A stretch of DNA of 64,000 nt from Asanoa ferruginea. Lineage in GTDB: Bacteria > Actinomycetota > Actinomycetes > Mycobacteriales > Micromonosporaceae. Shown in pieces: positions 43,354-53,272 of this stretch. How positions within the stretch are numbered: position 1 is the first letter of the stretch; every line of letters begins with the position of its first letter. The translations under genes were made by a program, and so were the position numbers. The DNA lies in contig NZ_QUMQ01000001.1 of assembly GCF_003387075.1 (NCBI RefSeq), forward strand, positions 3,162,001-3,226,000, given 5' to 3'. A model generated the notes under the pieces. It did not search any database, had not been told where the DNA came from, and was given only the letters and a program-made list of their open reading frames with translations.

Positions 43354-44178
43354 ATGACCTGGTTGTGGTTGATCGCGCTTCTGGTGATCGTCATCGCGCT
43401 GGTGCTCTACTACCAGCGGGGGGTGGCCGGCCGCCGCGAGCGAGAACTGGCCGACGCTCGCGCGGAGGCACAGCGCTGGTATGAGCGGCTCGGCGGGCAG
43501 GTGATGAACCTGCATGGTGAGGACACGGCCGTCCGGCAGGCGCTGGCCGACGCCGGCGAGCGCTACACGGCCGCGGGCAGCCAGCTCGAGCAGGCGCGCT
43601 CCACCCGGCAGTTCGAACTCGCCCGGGAGACCGCGCTGGAGGGCCTGACCTACATCCGGGCGGCCCGCACCGCGATGGGCATCGACCCTGGCCCGGAGTT
43701 GCCGCAGTTGGCGTCGGCGCGGGGTGCCGGCACGCTCACCAAGGAGCGCACGGTCGACGTGCAGGGCCGGCCGTTCACGGCGGGCCCGCAGCCGACCTCC
43801 GGCACGCCCTACTACTACCCGGGCGGGCGCTACCAGGGGCGGCCGGTTCCGTCCGGCTGGTATTCCCAGCCCTGGTGGAAGCCGGCACTCGGCGGTGCCG
43901 CCGGTGCGATCGGCGGCCTGCTGATCGCCGACGCGCTGTTCTCGCCCGCGTTCGCCGACCCTGGCTACGGCTACGACTCCGGCTATCAGGAGGGCTTCCA
44001 GGACGGCAACGACTACGGCGACGGCGGTGGTGACGGCGGTGGTGACGGCGGCGGCGACGGTGGTGGCGGCGATGGCGGCGGCGACTACGGCGGTGGCGGC
44101 GACTACGGCGGTGGCGGTGACTGGGGCGGCGGTGGCGGCGACTTCGGTGGCGGCGACTTCGGCGGTGGCGACTTCTGA
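43354..44178 (+). CDS. Membrane-anchored protein with Gly/Asp repeat tail
   Basis: A 274-aa protein: N-terminal membrane helix (residues 3-20), a helical domain (about 25-115, R-W-Y-E-R-L-G-G-Q-V and T-A-M-G-I-D-P-G-P-E-L), a Tyr/Pro/Gly-rich middle (Y-Y-Y-P-G-G-R-Y), a second hydrophobic glycine-rich segment G-G-A-A-G-A-I-G-G-L-L-I-A-D and a tail of G-G-G-D / G-G-G-G-D units with Tyr, Trp and Phe (about 225-274). Similar layouts occur in streptomycete membrane proteins of unknown role. The ATG at 43354 has a -10 at the leaderless distance. Confidence 0.72.
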   Translation: MTWLWLIALLVIVIALVLYYQRGVAGRRERELADARAEAQRWYERLGGQVMNLHGEDTAVRQALADAGERYTAAGSQLEQARSTRQFELARETALEGLTYIRAARTAMGIDPGPELPQLASARGAGTLTKERTVDVQGRPFTAGPQPTSGTPYYYPGGRYQGRPVPSGWYSQPWWKPALGGAAGAIGGLLIADALFSPAFADPGYGYDSGYQEGFQDGNDYGDGGGDGGGDGGGDGGGGDGGGDYGGGGDYGGGGDWGGGGGDFGGGDFGGGDF

Positions 44179-44252
44179 CCGGCCCGCCCGACCACCGCGA
44201 GTAGGGCTAGCGGGATGGTGCCGGGGGTCTGGCGTTGGGCACAGTAGGTGAC

Positions 44253-44909
44253 GTGACGACGACCTATCCGCAGACCTCGACCCAGACACCCGCACCGCGG
44301 CCGGCCGGCGGTCGAGCCGCACCCTGGCTCGCCGGCGGCGGCTTCGCGTTGCTCGCCTGCGCGCTGGTGAGCGGCGTCGCGCAGGCCGCGCACGACTTCC
44401 GCTGGTGGTCACTGTTCGTGGTCATCCCGACGTCGCTGATCTCCGCGGCCGGCTTCGTCTACCTCCGCCGCGGTGGCGGCATCCTGGCGTACGCCCTCGG
44501 CAATCTCGGTTTGATCGCCTTCGCCGTCGGCGTGATGCTGATGTTCGGCGACGTGCCCCGCTTCTGGCCGCTGCTCATCTCGCTGCCAGCGGCCGCGATC
44601 GCCGGCAGCTACTACTGGCGGGCCGACGACCCGCTGGCCCGGTCGTTCCACCGCACGCTCGCGATGCTCGCCACCATCGCTGTCGTGCTCGGGCTGGGCT
44701 TCCTCGGCTTCCGGTTCCACTGGTTCGAGCCGGAGCCGCGCTGGTGGGCGTGGTTCATGGTGGCCGCCGGCGTGGTCGTCGTCGGCAACGGCGCCGAGCT
44801 CGTGCGGCACCGCATGGTCTACCGGGTCTCGGCCGCCGCGCTGGCGGCCGGCCCCGGCATCATCACCATCCTGCTCGGCGTGCGCTTCCTGCGCGGCTGG
44901 TGGTTTTAG
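44253..44909 (+). CDS. Polytopic membrane protein, unknown
   Basis: A 218-aa protein with a 25-residue Thr/Pro/Ala-rich lead and six or seven membrane helices; aromatic pairs (R-W-W-S-L-F, R-W-W-A-W-F, G-W-W-F end) mark helix borders. The GTG at 44253 is one of several possible starts (a TTG lies six codons earlier). The stop overlaps the convergent valS stop by four bases. No family recognised. Confidence 0.7.
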   Translation: MTTTYPQTSTQTPAPRPAGGRAAPWLAGGGFALLACALVSGVAQAAHDFRWWSLFVVIPTSLISAAGFVYLRRGGGILAYALGNLGLIAFAVGVMLMFGDVPRFWPLLISLPAAAIAGSYYWRADDPLARSFHRTLAMLATIAVVLGLGFLGFRFHWFEPEPRWWAWFMVAAGVVVVGNGAELVRHRMVYRVSAAALAAGPGIITILLGVRFLRGWWF

Positions 44910-47452
44910 AAGGCGCTGGCGACGACCAGCTCCGTGGTGCGGTCGGGGAGCAGGTCGAGCTTGCCGATGCGGCCGGCGGCGCGGAGGTCGTCGGCGGCCA
45001 GCGACAGCGTTTCGAGCATCGCGGCCGGCCCGAGCACCTCGGCCAGCGGGACCTCGGTGCGCATCGAGACCTTGCGCTCCGACTTGGCCCGGCGCACCTG
45101 TGACAGCGCCTCGCCGGCCAGCTTGAGCAGCTCGGGTGTGGCGTCGCCGGCGATCTCGTGGACGGTCGGCCACGGCGCCCGGTGCACCGAGCCGTAGCGC
45201 CACCACGACCAGACCTCTTCGGTGACGAAGGGCAGGAACGGCGCGAACAGTCGCAGTTGGACGGAGAGTGCGACGGCCAGCGCCGCCCGGGCCGAGGCGG
45301 ACGCCGCCGTCTTTCCGTAGGCGCGTTCCTTGACCAGCTCGATGTAGTCGTCGCAGAAGCGCCAGAAGAACGCCTCGGCGCTCTGGAGCGCGGTGGTGTG
45401 GTCGTAGGCGTCGAAGGCCGTGGTCGCGGTGGCGACCACCTCGCGCAGGCCGGCCAGCATCGCCTGGTCGAGCGGCTCGGTGACGGTCTTGTCGGCGGAG
45501 GTCACCCCGAGGCCGAGGGCGAACCTCGACGCGTTGAGCAGCTTCGTGGCCAGCCGCCGGCCGATCCGGATCTGCGCCGGGTCGAAGGCCAGGTCGGTGC
45601 CGGGCCGGCCGCTCGCGGCCCAGTAGCGCACCGCGTCGGAGCCGCTGTCGACGAGCAGTTGCATCGGCGTGACGACGTTGCCCTTGGACTTCGACATCTT
45701 CTTGCGGTCGGGGTCGAGGATCCAGCCGGACAACACCGCGTCGCGCCAGGGCAGGGTGCCGTGCTCGAAGTGGGCGCGGACCACCGAGGCGAACAGCCAG
45801 GTGCGGATGATCTCCTGACCCTGCGGCCGCAGATCCATCGGGAACACCCGGGCGAACAGGTCGGGGTCGGTCTCCCAGCCGCCGACGATCTGCGGTGTCA
45901 GCGACGAGGTCGCCCAGGTGTCGAGCACGTCGGGGTCGCCGGCGAACCCGCCGGGCACGCCGCGCTGCTCCTCGGTGTAGCCGGCCGGCACGTCGGACGA
46001 CGGGTCGACCGGCAGCCGGTCTTCGGTCGGCACCAGCGGGTGGTCGTGGTCGGGCCGGCCGTCGGCGTCGAGCGGGTACCAGACCGGGATCGGCACGCCG
46101 AAGAAGCGCTGGCGGCTGACCAGCCAGTCGCCGGTGAGGCCGCCCACCCAGTGCTCGTAGCGGTGCCGCATGTGTGGCGGCACCCAGTGCAGTTGCCGGC
46201 CCCGGTCGAGCAGCGTCGCCCGCAGGTCGGCGTCGCGGCCGCCGTTGCGCAGATACCACTGCCGGGTCGACACGATCTCCAACGGTGAGTCGCCGCGCTC
46301 GTAGAACTTCACCGGGTGGGTCACCGGGCGCGGCTCGCCGATCAGGTCGAGCGACTCGGAGAGCAGGCCGACGATCTCCCGGCGGGCCTGGTTGACGGTG
46401 CGGCCGGCGAGCGGCGCGTAGGTCGTCGGGTCGACGCCCTGCGGCGGCTCGGCCAGCAGCCGCCCGTCGCGGCCGATCACCACGCGGGTGTCGAGGCGCA
46501 GCTCGCGCCACCAGGTGACGTCGGCGAGATCGCCGAACGTGCACACCATGGCGATGCCGCTGCCCTTGTCTTTTTCGGCCAGCGGATGCGCGTGCACCGG
46601 GACGTCGACCCCGAACACGGGGGTACGCACGGTGCGCCCGAACAAATGCGCGTAGCGCTCGTCATCGGGGTGGGCGACCAGCGCCACGCAGGCCGGCAGC
46701 AGCTCGGGCCGGGTGGTCTCGATGTAGACCGGCTCGTCGCCGGGGCCGTGGAAGCGCAGCCGGTGGTAGGCACCCGGCCGCTCGCGGTCTTCGAGCTCGG
46801 CCTGGGCCACGGCGGTGCCGAAGCCCACGTCCCAGAGCGTCGGTGCCTCGGCGCTGTAGGCCTCGCCGCGGGTCAGGTTGCGTAGGAACGCCCGCTGCGA
46901 CGTGGTGCGCGCGTGGCGGCCGATCGTCGTGTAGGTCAGCGACCAGTCGACGGAGAGCCCGAGCCGGCGCCACAGCGCCTCGAACGCCTTCTCGTCTTCG
47001 ACCGTCAGCCGCTCGCACAGCTCGATGAAGTTGCGCCGGGAGATGGCCGTCGGGTTCTTCCGCGCGGCGTCGTCGACCGGTGCCGGCGGTGGGGTCCACG
47101 CCGGGTCGTAGGGCAACGCGGCGTCGCCGCGCACGCCGTAGACGTTTTGCACCCGGCGCTCGGTGGGCAGGCCGTTGTCGTCCCACCCCATCGGGTAGAA
47201 CACCATCTTGCCGCGCATGCGCTGGAATCGGGCCACGGTGTCGGTGTGGGTGTAGGAGAAGACGTGGCCCATGTGCAACTCGCCGCTGACCGTGGGTGGC
47301 GGCGTGTCGACGGAGAATACGTCACCGCGGGCCTTGGACCGGTCGAACGCGAAGGTTCCCGTCTCCTGCCACCGGCGCGACCAGGTCTCTTCGAGGCCGT
47401 CGAAAGACGGCTTCTCCGGGATCCCGGCGCGCCTGCCCGCCGTATCCGTCAT
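44906..47452 (-). CDS. valS: Valyl-tRNA synthetase
   Basis: An 848-aa class I synthetase charging tRNA-Val. The HIGH motif reads HMGH at residues 60-63 within P-P-T-V-S-G-E-L-H-M-G-H, and the KMSKS motif K-K-M-S-K-S-K-G-N near 583-590. The editing domain lies between (about 200-370) with A-L-V-A-H-P-D-D-E-R-Y. The C-terminal coiled-coil arm of typical bacterial ValS appears short or absent, the form known from many actinobacteria. The ATG at 47452 has a -10 TACCCT exactly six bases upstream. It lies just downstream of the PBP gene on the same strand but has its own promoter. Confidence 0.95.
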   Translation of the reverse strand: MTDTAGRRAGIPEKPSFDGLEETWSRRWQETGTFAFDRSKARGDVFSVDTPPPTVSGELHMGHVFSYTHTDTVARFQRMRGKMVFYPMGWDDNGLPTERRVQNVYGVRGDAALPYDPAWTPPPAPVDDAARKNPTAISRRNFIELCERLTVEDEKAFEALWRRLGLSVDWSLTYTTIGRHARTTSQRAFLRNLTRGEAYSAEAPTLWDVGFGTAVAQAELEDRERPGAYHRLRFHGPGDEPVYIETTRPELLPACVALVAHPDDERYAHLFGRTVRTPVFGVDVPVHAHPLAEKDKGSGIAMVCTFGDLADVTWWRELRLDTRVVIGRDGRLLAEPPQGVDPTTYAPLAGRTVNQARREIVGLLSESLDLIGEPRPVTHPVKFYERGDSPLEIVSTRQWYLRNGGRDADLRATLLDRGRQLHWVPPHMRHRYEHWVGGLTGDWLVSRQRFFGVPIPVWYPLDADGRPDHDHPLVPTEDRLPVDPSSDVPAGYTEEQRGVPGGFAGDPDVLDTWATSSLTPQIVGGWETDPDLFARVFPMDLRPQGQEIIRTWLFASVVRAHFEHGTLPWRDAVLSGWILDPDRKKMSKSKGNVVTPMQLLVDSGSDAVRYWAASGRPGTDLAFDPAQIRIGRRLATKLLNASRFALGLGVTSADKTVTEPLDQAMLAGLREVVATATTAFDAYDHTTALQSAEAFFWRFCDDYIELVKERAYGKTAASASARAALAVALSVQLRLFAPFLPFVTEEVWSWWRYGSVHRAPWPTVHEIAGDATPELLKLAGEALSQVRRAKSERKVSMRTEVPLAEVLGPAAMLETLSLAADDLRAAGRIGKLDLLPDRTTELVVASAF

Positions 47453-47456
47453 GCGG

Positions 47457-49550
47457 TCAGGGTACCGCCGGGTTCCAGCGATTTCCGAAAGCCAGGCTCT
47501 GGCTCGGCGCGGTGAAACCCTTCTCCGGCTGGCCCACCAGCGCGCGTTTCAGCACGTCGGTCACCGCGGAGATGACCTGCACCTGCACGGCCGCGCCGAC
47601 CCCGTCGGCGGGGTGGGCCGGGTTGGCGGCGATCCCGGCGACCGCGGCCTGCGGCGTGAAGCCCACGAACGACTCGGTCGCGTTCCCCTCGGAGCTGCCG
47701 GTCTTGCCGGCCACCGGTCGCCCATCGAGCATTGTGGACACCTGCGCGGCGGTGCCGCCGTCGCACTGGCCGTACGCGCCGGACTGGCCGACCGGGCAGC
47801 GCGCGGCGTCGACCGCGGCCCGCGCGATGTCGGGATCCACCACCCGATGGCAGTTCGGGTCGGCCGCCGCCACCGCGGTGCCGCTCGCGTCGGTGATTCC
47901 CTTGACCGGCAACGGCGTGCAGTAGGTGCCGTCGGCGGCGATGGTGGCGTAGGCGTTGGCCAGGTCGAGCGGCGTGGTGTCGGCGACGCCGAGGGTGAAC
48001 GAGCCCCAGTCGTCGGCGTCGGTCTTCGCCCGCTCGGCGTCGGCCTTGGCGCGGAACGTGATGCCGAGCCGCTGCGCCATCTCGACCGCCTTGGCCGCGC
48101 CGACGTGCTCCTCGAGCCAGACGAAGTAGGTGTTGACGGAACGGCCGAAGCCGGTCCACATTGTGCGGTAGCCGTCCATCCACGATGGATTGTCGTTGAC
48201 CGGGCAATAGGCGCCGCCGCAACTCGCCGGGCCGCTGTCTGCCCACTGGGTCGGCAGCTGGGCGGGCGCGTTGAAGCCGGTGTCGAGGGTGTAGCCCGCT
48301 TCCAGCGCGGCGAGCATGGTGAAGAGCTTGAACGTCGAGCCGGCCTGATAGCCGGTCACCGAGTCACCGCCGGCGACCAGTTGGTCGACGGTGTTCGGAT
48401 AGTCCCTGCCGCCGGGGTTCTTGGCGAGGCTGTAGTGGCGGTTGACGGCGAGCGCCAGCACCCGGCCGGTGCCCGGCTGCACGGCCGCGATCGGCAGCGC
48501 CTTCGACGAGCCGTAGCCGTAGACGTTGGTCGCGGCGTCGGTCGCGGTCGACTGCACCTTCGGGTCCATCGACAGCACGATCCGGTAGCCGCCGTCGCGG
48601 AGGGCGGCCAGCCGCTGCTGCGCGTTCTCGCCGAACGCCTTCTGCTGCTGCCACCAGGAGACGAAGTAATCGCAGAAGAACCGGCTGTCGGCCGGAGTGG
48701 CCGCCGTGCACCCATTGGGCACGCTGCTGGGCTTGAGGCCCAACGGCTGCGACTTGGCCTTGGTGGCGTCGGCGGCGGAGATGTCGCCGGCCTTGGCGAG
48801 GGAGTCGAGCACGTAGTCGCGCCGGCTCTGCGCGGCGGCCTTGTCGCCGTGGATCGGGTCGTACTGGTCGGGCGACTGCACCAGCCCGGCGATCAGGGCG
48901 GCCTGGGGGAGGGTCAGCTTGTCCGGCGTTGTGGAGAAGTAGGTCTGCGCGGCCGCCGAGATCCCGTAGGCACCGGCGCCGAAATAGACGATGTTGAGAT
49001 AGCGGGAGAGGATCTCGTCCTTGCTGATCGCGTGCTCGACGGCGACGGCGTACCGCATCTCCTCGATCTTGCGCCCGAAGTCGTCGGCGGTCGCGGCCTG
49101 CTGTTCTTCCTTGGTGGCCCGCGGATCCGTCTTGAGCACGTTCCGGACATATTGCATGGTCAGGGTGGAAGCGCCCTGCTCGGTCTGCCCACTGCTCCCG
49201 TTGGCGACCACGGCCCGCAACACACTCCGCACATCAACGGCGCCGTGCTGGTAGAACCGGGTGTCCTCGGCCGCGACCATCGCCTGCCGCATCACCGGCG
49301 CGACGGCGTCCAGCGCCACGTTGGTCCGGTTGAGGTCGGCGAACGTGGTGATCAGCGTCTTGCCGTCGGCGGCGTAGAGCCGGGATGCCTGCGGAACGCT
49401 GGGCTGCGCGAGCGCCACGGGCAGATCGGTGGTCGCTATGGCGACCCGGGTCGCGACAAACCCGGCAAGCAGCCCACTCGGCAACGCGGCGGCGGCGAGG
49501 AGCAGGCCCATCACCCCGACGCCGATCGCCAGTCGCGCCCACTTCGCCAT
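47457..49550 (-). CDS. Class A penicillin-binding protein
   Basis: A 697-aa bifunctional peptidoglycan synthase. A membrane helix (residues 8-30) is followed by the GT51 glycosyltransferase domain with A-A-E-D-T-R-F-Y-Q-H (catalytic Glu95) and Q-G-A-S-T-L-T-M-Q (125-133), then the transpeptidase domain with S-T-F-K near 406-409, S-V-N near 467-469 and K-T-G-S near 614-617. All catalytic motifs are intact. The ATG at 49550 has a GGAGG site. No PASTA repeats follow; the chain ends soon after the transpeptidase domain. Confidence 0.93.
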   Translation of the reverse strand: MAKWARLAIGVGVMGLLLAAAALPSGLLAGFVATRVAIATTDLPVALAQPSVPQASRLYAADGKTLITTFADLNRTNVALDAVAPVMRQAMVAAEDTRFYQHGAVDVRSVLRAVVANGSSGQTEQGASTLTMQYVRNVLKTDPRATKEEQQAATADDFGRKIEEMRYAVAVEHAISKDEILSRYLNIVYFGAGAYGISAAAQTYFSTTPDKLTLPQAALIAGLVQSPDQYDPIHGDKAAAQSRRDYVLDSLAKAGDISAADATKAKSQPLGLKPSSVPNGCTAATPADSRFFCDYFVSWWQQQKAFGENAQQRLAALRDGGYRIVLSMDPKVQSTATDAATNVYGYGSSKALPIAAVQPGTGRVLALAVNRHYSLAKNPGGRDYPNTVDQLVAGGDSVTGYQAGSTFKLFTMLAALEAGYTLDTGFNAPAQLPTQWADSGPASCGGAYCPVNDNPSWMDGYRTMWTGFGRSVNTYFVWLEEHVGAAKAVEMAQRLGITFRAKADAERAKTDADDWGSFTLGVADTTPLDLANAYATIAADGTYCTPLPVKGITDASGTAVAAADPNCHRVVDPDIARAAVDAARCPVGQSGAYGQCDGGTAAQVSTMLDGRPVAGKTGSSEGNATESFVGFTPQAAVAGIAANPAHPADGVGAAVQVQVISAVTDVLKRALVGQPEKGFTAPSQSLAFGNRWNPAVP
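47459..47464 (-). promoter_or_regulatory. -10 element TACCCT of leaderless valS
   Basis: TACCCT on the minus strand ends six bases before the valS ATG at 47452 and overlaps the last codons and stop of the PBP gene upstream. Confidence 0.5.
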
Positions 49551-49694
49551 CTGTGCCTCCCCGAGTGTTCCTCCTCAGGTTCCGCACTTTGCGCACGGAT
49601 GCCCAGCTTCCGGGCCCAACTCACACCGCTCTGCCAGGAACCGCCCAGCCCGTTCCAAGCTGCCTGCTTGACCGGGGTGTCTAGCGTCGGTCAT

Positions 49695-50063
49695 ATGACG
49701 ACCACGAACGCCAAATACGACAAGAAAGAGCAGTTGCGGCAGATCGAGAGCGGCCTGCTCCAGGGCGAGGAGATCATCGCGGTGTACGACGCGATCGGCA
49801 CCGGCACCGGCTTCATCGGCCTGACCAACCGCCGGGTGATCGTGCAGGACAAGTCGTTCGTGGGCAAGCGGGTAGCCATCACGAGCATCCCCTACGGCAA
49901 GATCACCAGCGTGAGCGTGGTGAGCGACAAGTCCTGGGGTGGCTCGTTCTTCTCGACGGGCTCGATCGCCATCCACGTGGGCGCGCACACCTACGAGGTC
50001 GCGTTCCGCGGCTCGGACAAGGCCCACCACGTCCACAACGTGGTGCTGCACTACATCTCCTGA
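49695..50063 (+). CDS. Small PH-domain protein
   Basis: A 122-aa soluble protein of the bacterial PH-domain type, with L-Q-G-E-E-I-I-A-V-Y-D-A near residue 22, G-L-T-N-R-R-V-I-V-Q-D near 42 and I-P-Y-G-K-I-T-S-V-S-V-V near 64, ending in a single C-terminal helix. The ATG at 49695 lies seven bases after TAGCGT (49682-49687), close to the leaderless spacing. Function unknown. Its end overlaps the convergent TIR-NACHT gene by 13 bp; no functional link is implied. Confidence 0.82.
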   Translation: MTTTNAKYDKKEQLRQIESGLLQGEEIIAVYDAIGTGTGFIGLTNRRVIVQDKSFVGKRVAITSIPYGKITSVSVVSDKSWGGSFFSTGSIAIHVGAHTYEVAFRGSDKAHHVHNVVLHYIS

Positions 50064-53000
50064 ACCCAGTCCAACCAAAGGCCCCACTCCCGAGCGAACA
50101 CCTCATAGCGGCGCAGCACGTCATCAGGCGGCAGGCCGACTTCGCGCGCATACGCCCGCAGCCCGTCGGCGGGGATCATGTCTATCGGGTCGTGGTCGGT
50201 GAGGTCGAAGGGCGGAGGCAGCGGCAGCAGCGAATCCTGGCTACGCAGGTCGAGGCAGCAGGCCGCGACCGTCTTGAGGGTTCGGATGCGGCGCGCGCGG
50301 TCGCCACCCTGAAGCCGCTCGACGATCCGCTGGCGTGCGCCGGGGGTGCCCAGGCCGGTCTGCACGAGATCGACCCAGATCGCCTGTTCGTCACTCGCCG
50401 GATCGAAGCCGGTCACGAACCGGGAAGCCGAGTCGCGCAAGTCGGCATAACGATGGTCGGACCAACGCACGTACGCGACCCGCTCAAGCCCCGATTCGAG
50501 CACGCCTTTGTCGTCTTCCTTGGCAAGCCGTGCGAGCAGCGGACCCAACTCGGCCGGATCGTCGATCCGCACCATGAGCACGGTCGGCTTACGGATCCTG
50601 GCGGAGGGGGATTCCGCGAACAGCGCGACGAGCCGCGCCCGCATCGGGTGCGACATCGGGTAGCGGATGGTCAGGGCATCGGCGACATGCGCGGGCGCCG
50701 CTCTGGTGAACCAGAGCAGGGCCGCTTCCTGAAGGTTCGCCAGCTCGCCGGTCTGATCACCGGATCTCGCCGCGGGAACGAGCCACAGGAGAAACCGGGC
50801 GAATGCCGGATCGGTCTGCTCGTCGCGCAAAAGGCTCGCGCAGCGTTGGATCAGGTCGGCGGGCAGAGTCGCGTCGGGCGCCCTTTCCGGCGCGTAGACC
50901 CAGCCGAGTGCCCACGCCGCCGTCATGGCCATCGGGCGCGGCTCGTCGAGGAGCGGAACGAGCTCGGCGGTGAGCCCGGTGATCAGCTTCGCGGGCAGTG
51001 CACCGCGGTGGTTCGCGACGACCAGCACGACCGTGTGTGCCGCCTGAAGCCGGACGGTGTGGTCGGGGGAGCGAAGCGTTTCCCGGACCTCCTCCGCGTC
51101 GAGCGTCTGGGGTCGCCTGCCTTCCAGATAATCGTCCAGGAACAGGTCCTGGATGAGCGCGACGTCGCGTTCCCAGTCGCCGGTGCAGGCCGCCACGACC
51201 CGTTGCACGACCTCACTGCGCCACCGGGTGCGCACCAGCTTGGCCAGCTCCGGCCTGGACCGTTGGAGTGCGGTGTCGACAACTGTCCGCACGAGCGTCG
51301 CGCTGACGTTGGGCTCATCGGTCAGGCAATCCGTGGCGAGCAGGTTCAAATGCGGTGCGAACTCCTCGTCGGAGAAGCGGTCCGCCACCAGTCCCTGAAG
51401 GATCTCCTCAGCGTCGGCGTCGTTGCAGCTGGCAACGCAGAGCCGGACTGTCTCCAACCAGCTTTGGGACCCCTTCGAGTCCGGTGCCGACGCGGTGCGG
51501 ATCACCAGCGGCAGCACGGCGTCGGCCAGCGTGCCCTTCGGATCGTGGCCGGGATGATGCCCCTCCACGAGGGCCCGGGCGGCCAGGTATTCCTGGAACG
51601 TCAGGTGGCGGAACTCGTACACGGGGACGGGTCTGCCGTTGTGTCTGATCTCGCCCGCCTGTGCCAGCAGGCCGGTGCGGTCCTCAACCAGCGCGAGGAA
51701 CGCCGACGGCGTGCGGCTCTGTGCGGCGTAGACCTGCGGGAACTCGGCACGCATCGCGGCGAGGACGTCGAGCACCTCGTCTTCGCGGAGGCGTTGGACG
51801 CCGCGGTCGCACATCGTGTAGGCGAGGTATTCGAGCTGCGGCATCGCCTCGCGCGAGTCGAGCGGCAGGTCGATCTCCCGGCGCCAGTTGAGCAGCACCT
51901 GCACGGCCTCCCAGTAGAGGTCGGCCCGGCGGCTGGGCAGCTTGCCCACCTTGCGCTTGACCAGCGCCATCGTGGTGAGCAGCATCGGATTGCCGGTCAA
52001 CGCCTCGATCTGCGGCGTGCTGTGCACATCGGAGATCAGCTCTGCGGTCGCACTCTCCCGGCGCTCGGGCGGCTCGGCGAGCGCACACCACCGGCTGGCG
52101 AACTCGTCTTTCTCACCGGCTTCGAGAGGATCGACCACCACGTGCGTGAAACCCCGGCCGATCCGGTAGCCCATCTCGCGATAGCCGACCACCCGGCACG
52201 TCGTGACGATCGGGGCCTTGGGATATGCCGTGGCGATCCGCTCGATCTGTTGGCTGAACTTGGCCCGCAGCATTGGATCCGCGATCTCGTCGAGGCCGTC
52301 CAGGAGCAGCAGGGCGGTCCCATCGGTGAGCCTGCCGCGGAGCAGTTCGCGCAGCGCGGCGCATTCCTGGTCGTTCATCTCCTGCTGGCGCAGCGTGAAA
52401 TTGAGGACATCGTCGAACGCGCCACCGATGTGGTCGCTGCGCAGGTCTCGGCAGCGGATCAGCACCGGAAGAAGGTCCTCCTCCGGCAGCGTGCCGACAT
52501 CGGGCAGGTCACGCCAGTCGGGGTCGTCGGCGAGCCGCAACAGGTAGGCGGTGGTGATCCAGCGCAGCAGCGTGCTCTTGCCGGAGCCGGGATCGCCGAG
52601 GACGACCAGCCGACGGTCGGCGGCAAGGCGCTCGCCGAGCGGCACCCGGTCCTGCGTTCCCGCATCGGGTTGCGCCCCACCCAGCCGCTCGCCTCGCACG
52701 GAGGTCGGCCGAACCCGCAGGGCAACGTAGAGGCGGCGCAGCTCGAGCTGGCGCAGGGCGATGTGCCGGTCCCCTTCCGGCAGGTTGACCAGGTCGACGA
52801 GGTCGCAGGACTCCAGCGCCAGCTGCCGGTATCGCGCCTCCGCCGTGGTCGCGGCGCTCGACTCGGCGATCGTCCGGTCCAACGGGAAGTAGCGGACCAG
52901 GGCGGTCACCAGATCGTCGGCGGCTTTCGCCTGGTTGTGCCACCAGGCGGCGACCTTGCCGTCGAAGGCGACCGACTCGGTGTCGGCGTCTTCCTCCATC

Positions 53001-53272
53001 TGGACGACGAACACCCGGTTCTGGCGGTTGGCCTGCCGGGCCGCGTTGACCACCCGGCGTGCCCAGGGTGTGCCGACCGCCCGGATGGTGCCGCACAGGA
53101 CGACCGGGCCGCCCGCGTTGAGCACCTTCTGGGTCTCCTCCACCACCGACTCGCCGACCAGCACCGTCGCGCCGTAGTGCACGTCGTAGCCGGCGGCCTG
53201 GATCGGCGCGGCCAGCTCTTTGGCCCGGTCTTCCTCGCCGTTGGCGTGGGCGATCAGGACGGTGACGCTCAC
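50051..53272 (-). CDS. TIR-NACHT NTPase with C-terminal repeat region (probable immune/conflict protein)
   Basis: A 1073-aa protein. Residues 1-130 are a TIR-like domain paralogous to the neighbouring TIR protein but with Val74 where that protein has the presumed catalytic Glu. Residues 145-190 form a helical linker. The NACHT NTPase follows: Walker A G-D-P-G-S-G-K-S-T (226-234), Walker B L-L-L-L-D-G-L-D-E (321-329), sensor Arg360, G-N-P-M-L-L (428-432) and the winged-helix motif F-R-H-L-T-F-Q-E-Y-L-A-A (554-565). The last 500 residues are helical HEAT-like repeats, the usual ligand-sensing part of such proteins. The GTG at 53272 overlaps the TIR gene stop (GTGA). Bacterial NACHT and TIR proteins commonly act in antiphage defence. 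Confidence 0.87.
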   Translation of the reverse strand: MSVTVLIAHANGEEDRAKELAAPIQAAGYDVHYGATVLVGESVVEETQKVLNAGGPVVLCGTIRAVGTPWARRVVNAARQANRQNRVFVVQMEEDADTESVAFDGKVAAWWHNQAKAADDLVTALVRYFPLDRTIAESSAATTAEARYRQLALESCDLVDLVNLPEGDRHIALRQLELRRLYVALRVRPTSVRGERLGGAQPDAGTQDRVPLGERLAADRRLVVLGDPGSGKSTLLRWITTAYLLRLADDPDWRDLPDVGTLPEEDLLPVLIRCRDLRSDHIGGAFDDVLNFTLRQQEMNDQECAALRELLRGRLTDGTALLLLDGLDEIADPMLRAKFSQQIERIATAYPKAPIVTTCRVVGYREMGYRIGRGFTHVVVDPLEAGEKDEFASRWCALAEPPERRESATAELISDVHSTPQIEALTGNPMLLTTMALVKRKVGKLPSRRADLYWEAVQVLLNWRREIDLPLDSREAMPQLEYLAYTMCDRGVQRLREDEVLDVLAAMRAEFPQVYAAQSRTPSAFLALVEDRTGLLAQAGEIRHNGRPVPVYEFRHLTFQEYLAARALVEGHHPGHDPKGTLADAVLPLVIRTASAPDSKGSQSWLETVRLCVASCNDADAEEILQGLVADRFSDEEFAPHLNLLATDCLTDEPNVSATLVRTVVDTALQRSRPELAKLVRTRWRSEVVQRVVAACTGDWERDVALIQDLFLDDYLEGRRPQTLDAEEVRETLRSPDHTVRLQAAHTVVLVVANHRGALPAKLITGLTAELVPLLDEPRPMAMTAAWALGWVYAPERAPDATLPADLIQRCASLLRDEQTDPAFARFLLWLVPAARSGDQTGELANLQEAALLWFTRAAPAHVADALTIRYPMSHPMRARLVALFAESPSARIRKPTVLMVRIDDPAELGPLLARLAKEDDKGVLESGLERVAYVRWSDHRYADLRDSASRFVTGFDPASDEQAIWVDLVQTGLGTPGARQRIVERLQGGDRARRIRTLKTVAACCLDLRSQDSLLPLPPPFDLTDHDPIDMIPADGLRAYAREVGLPPDDVLRRYEVFAREWGLWLDWVQEM

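Noticed and set aside
47271-49694. Open frame leading into the small PH protein from the opposite strand of the PBP gene
   Set aside because: The extension is antisense to intact PBP motifs; the PH protein starts at 49695.
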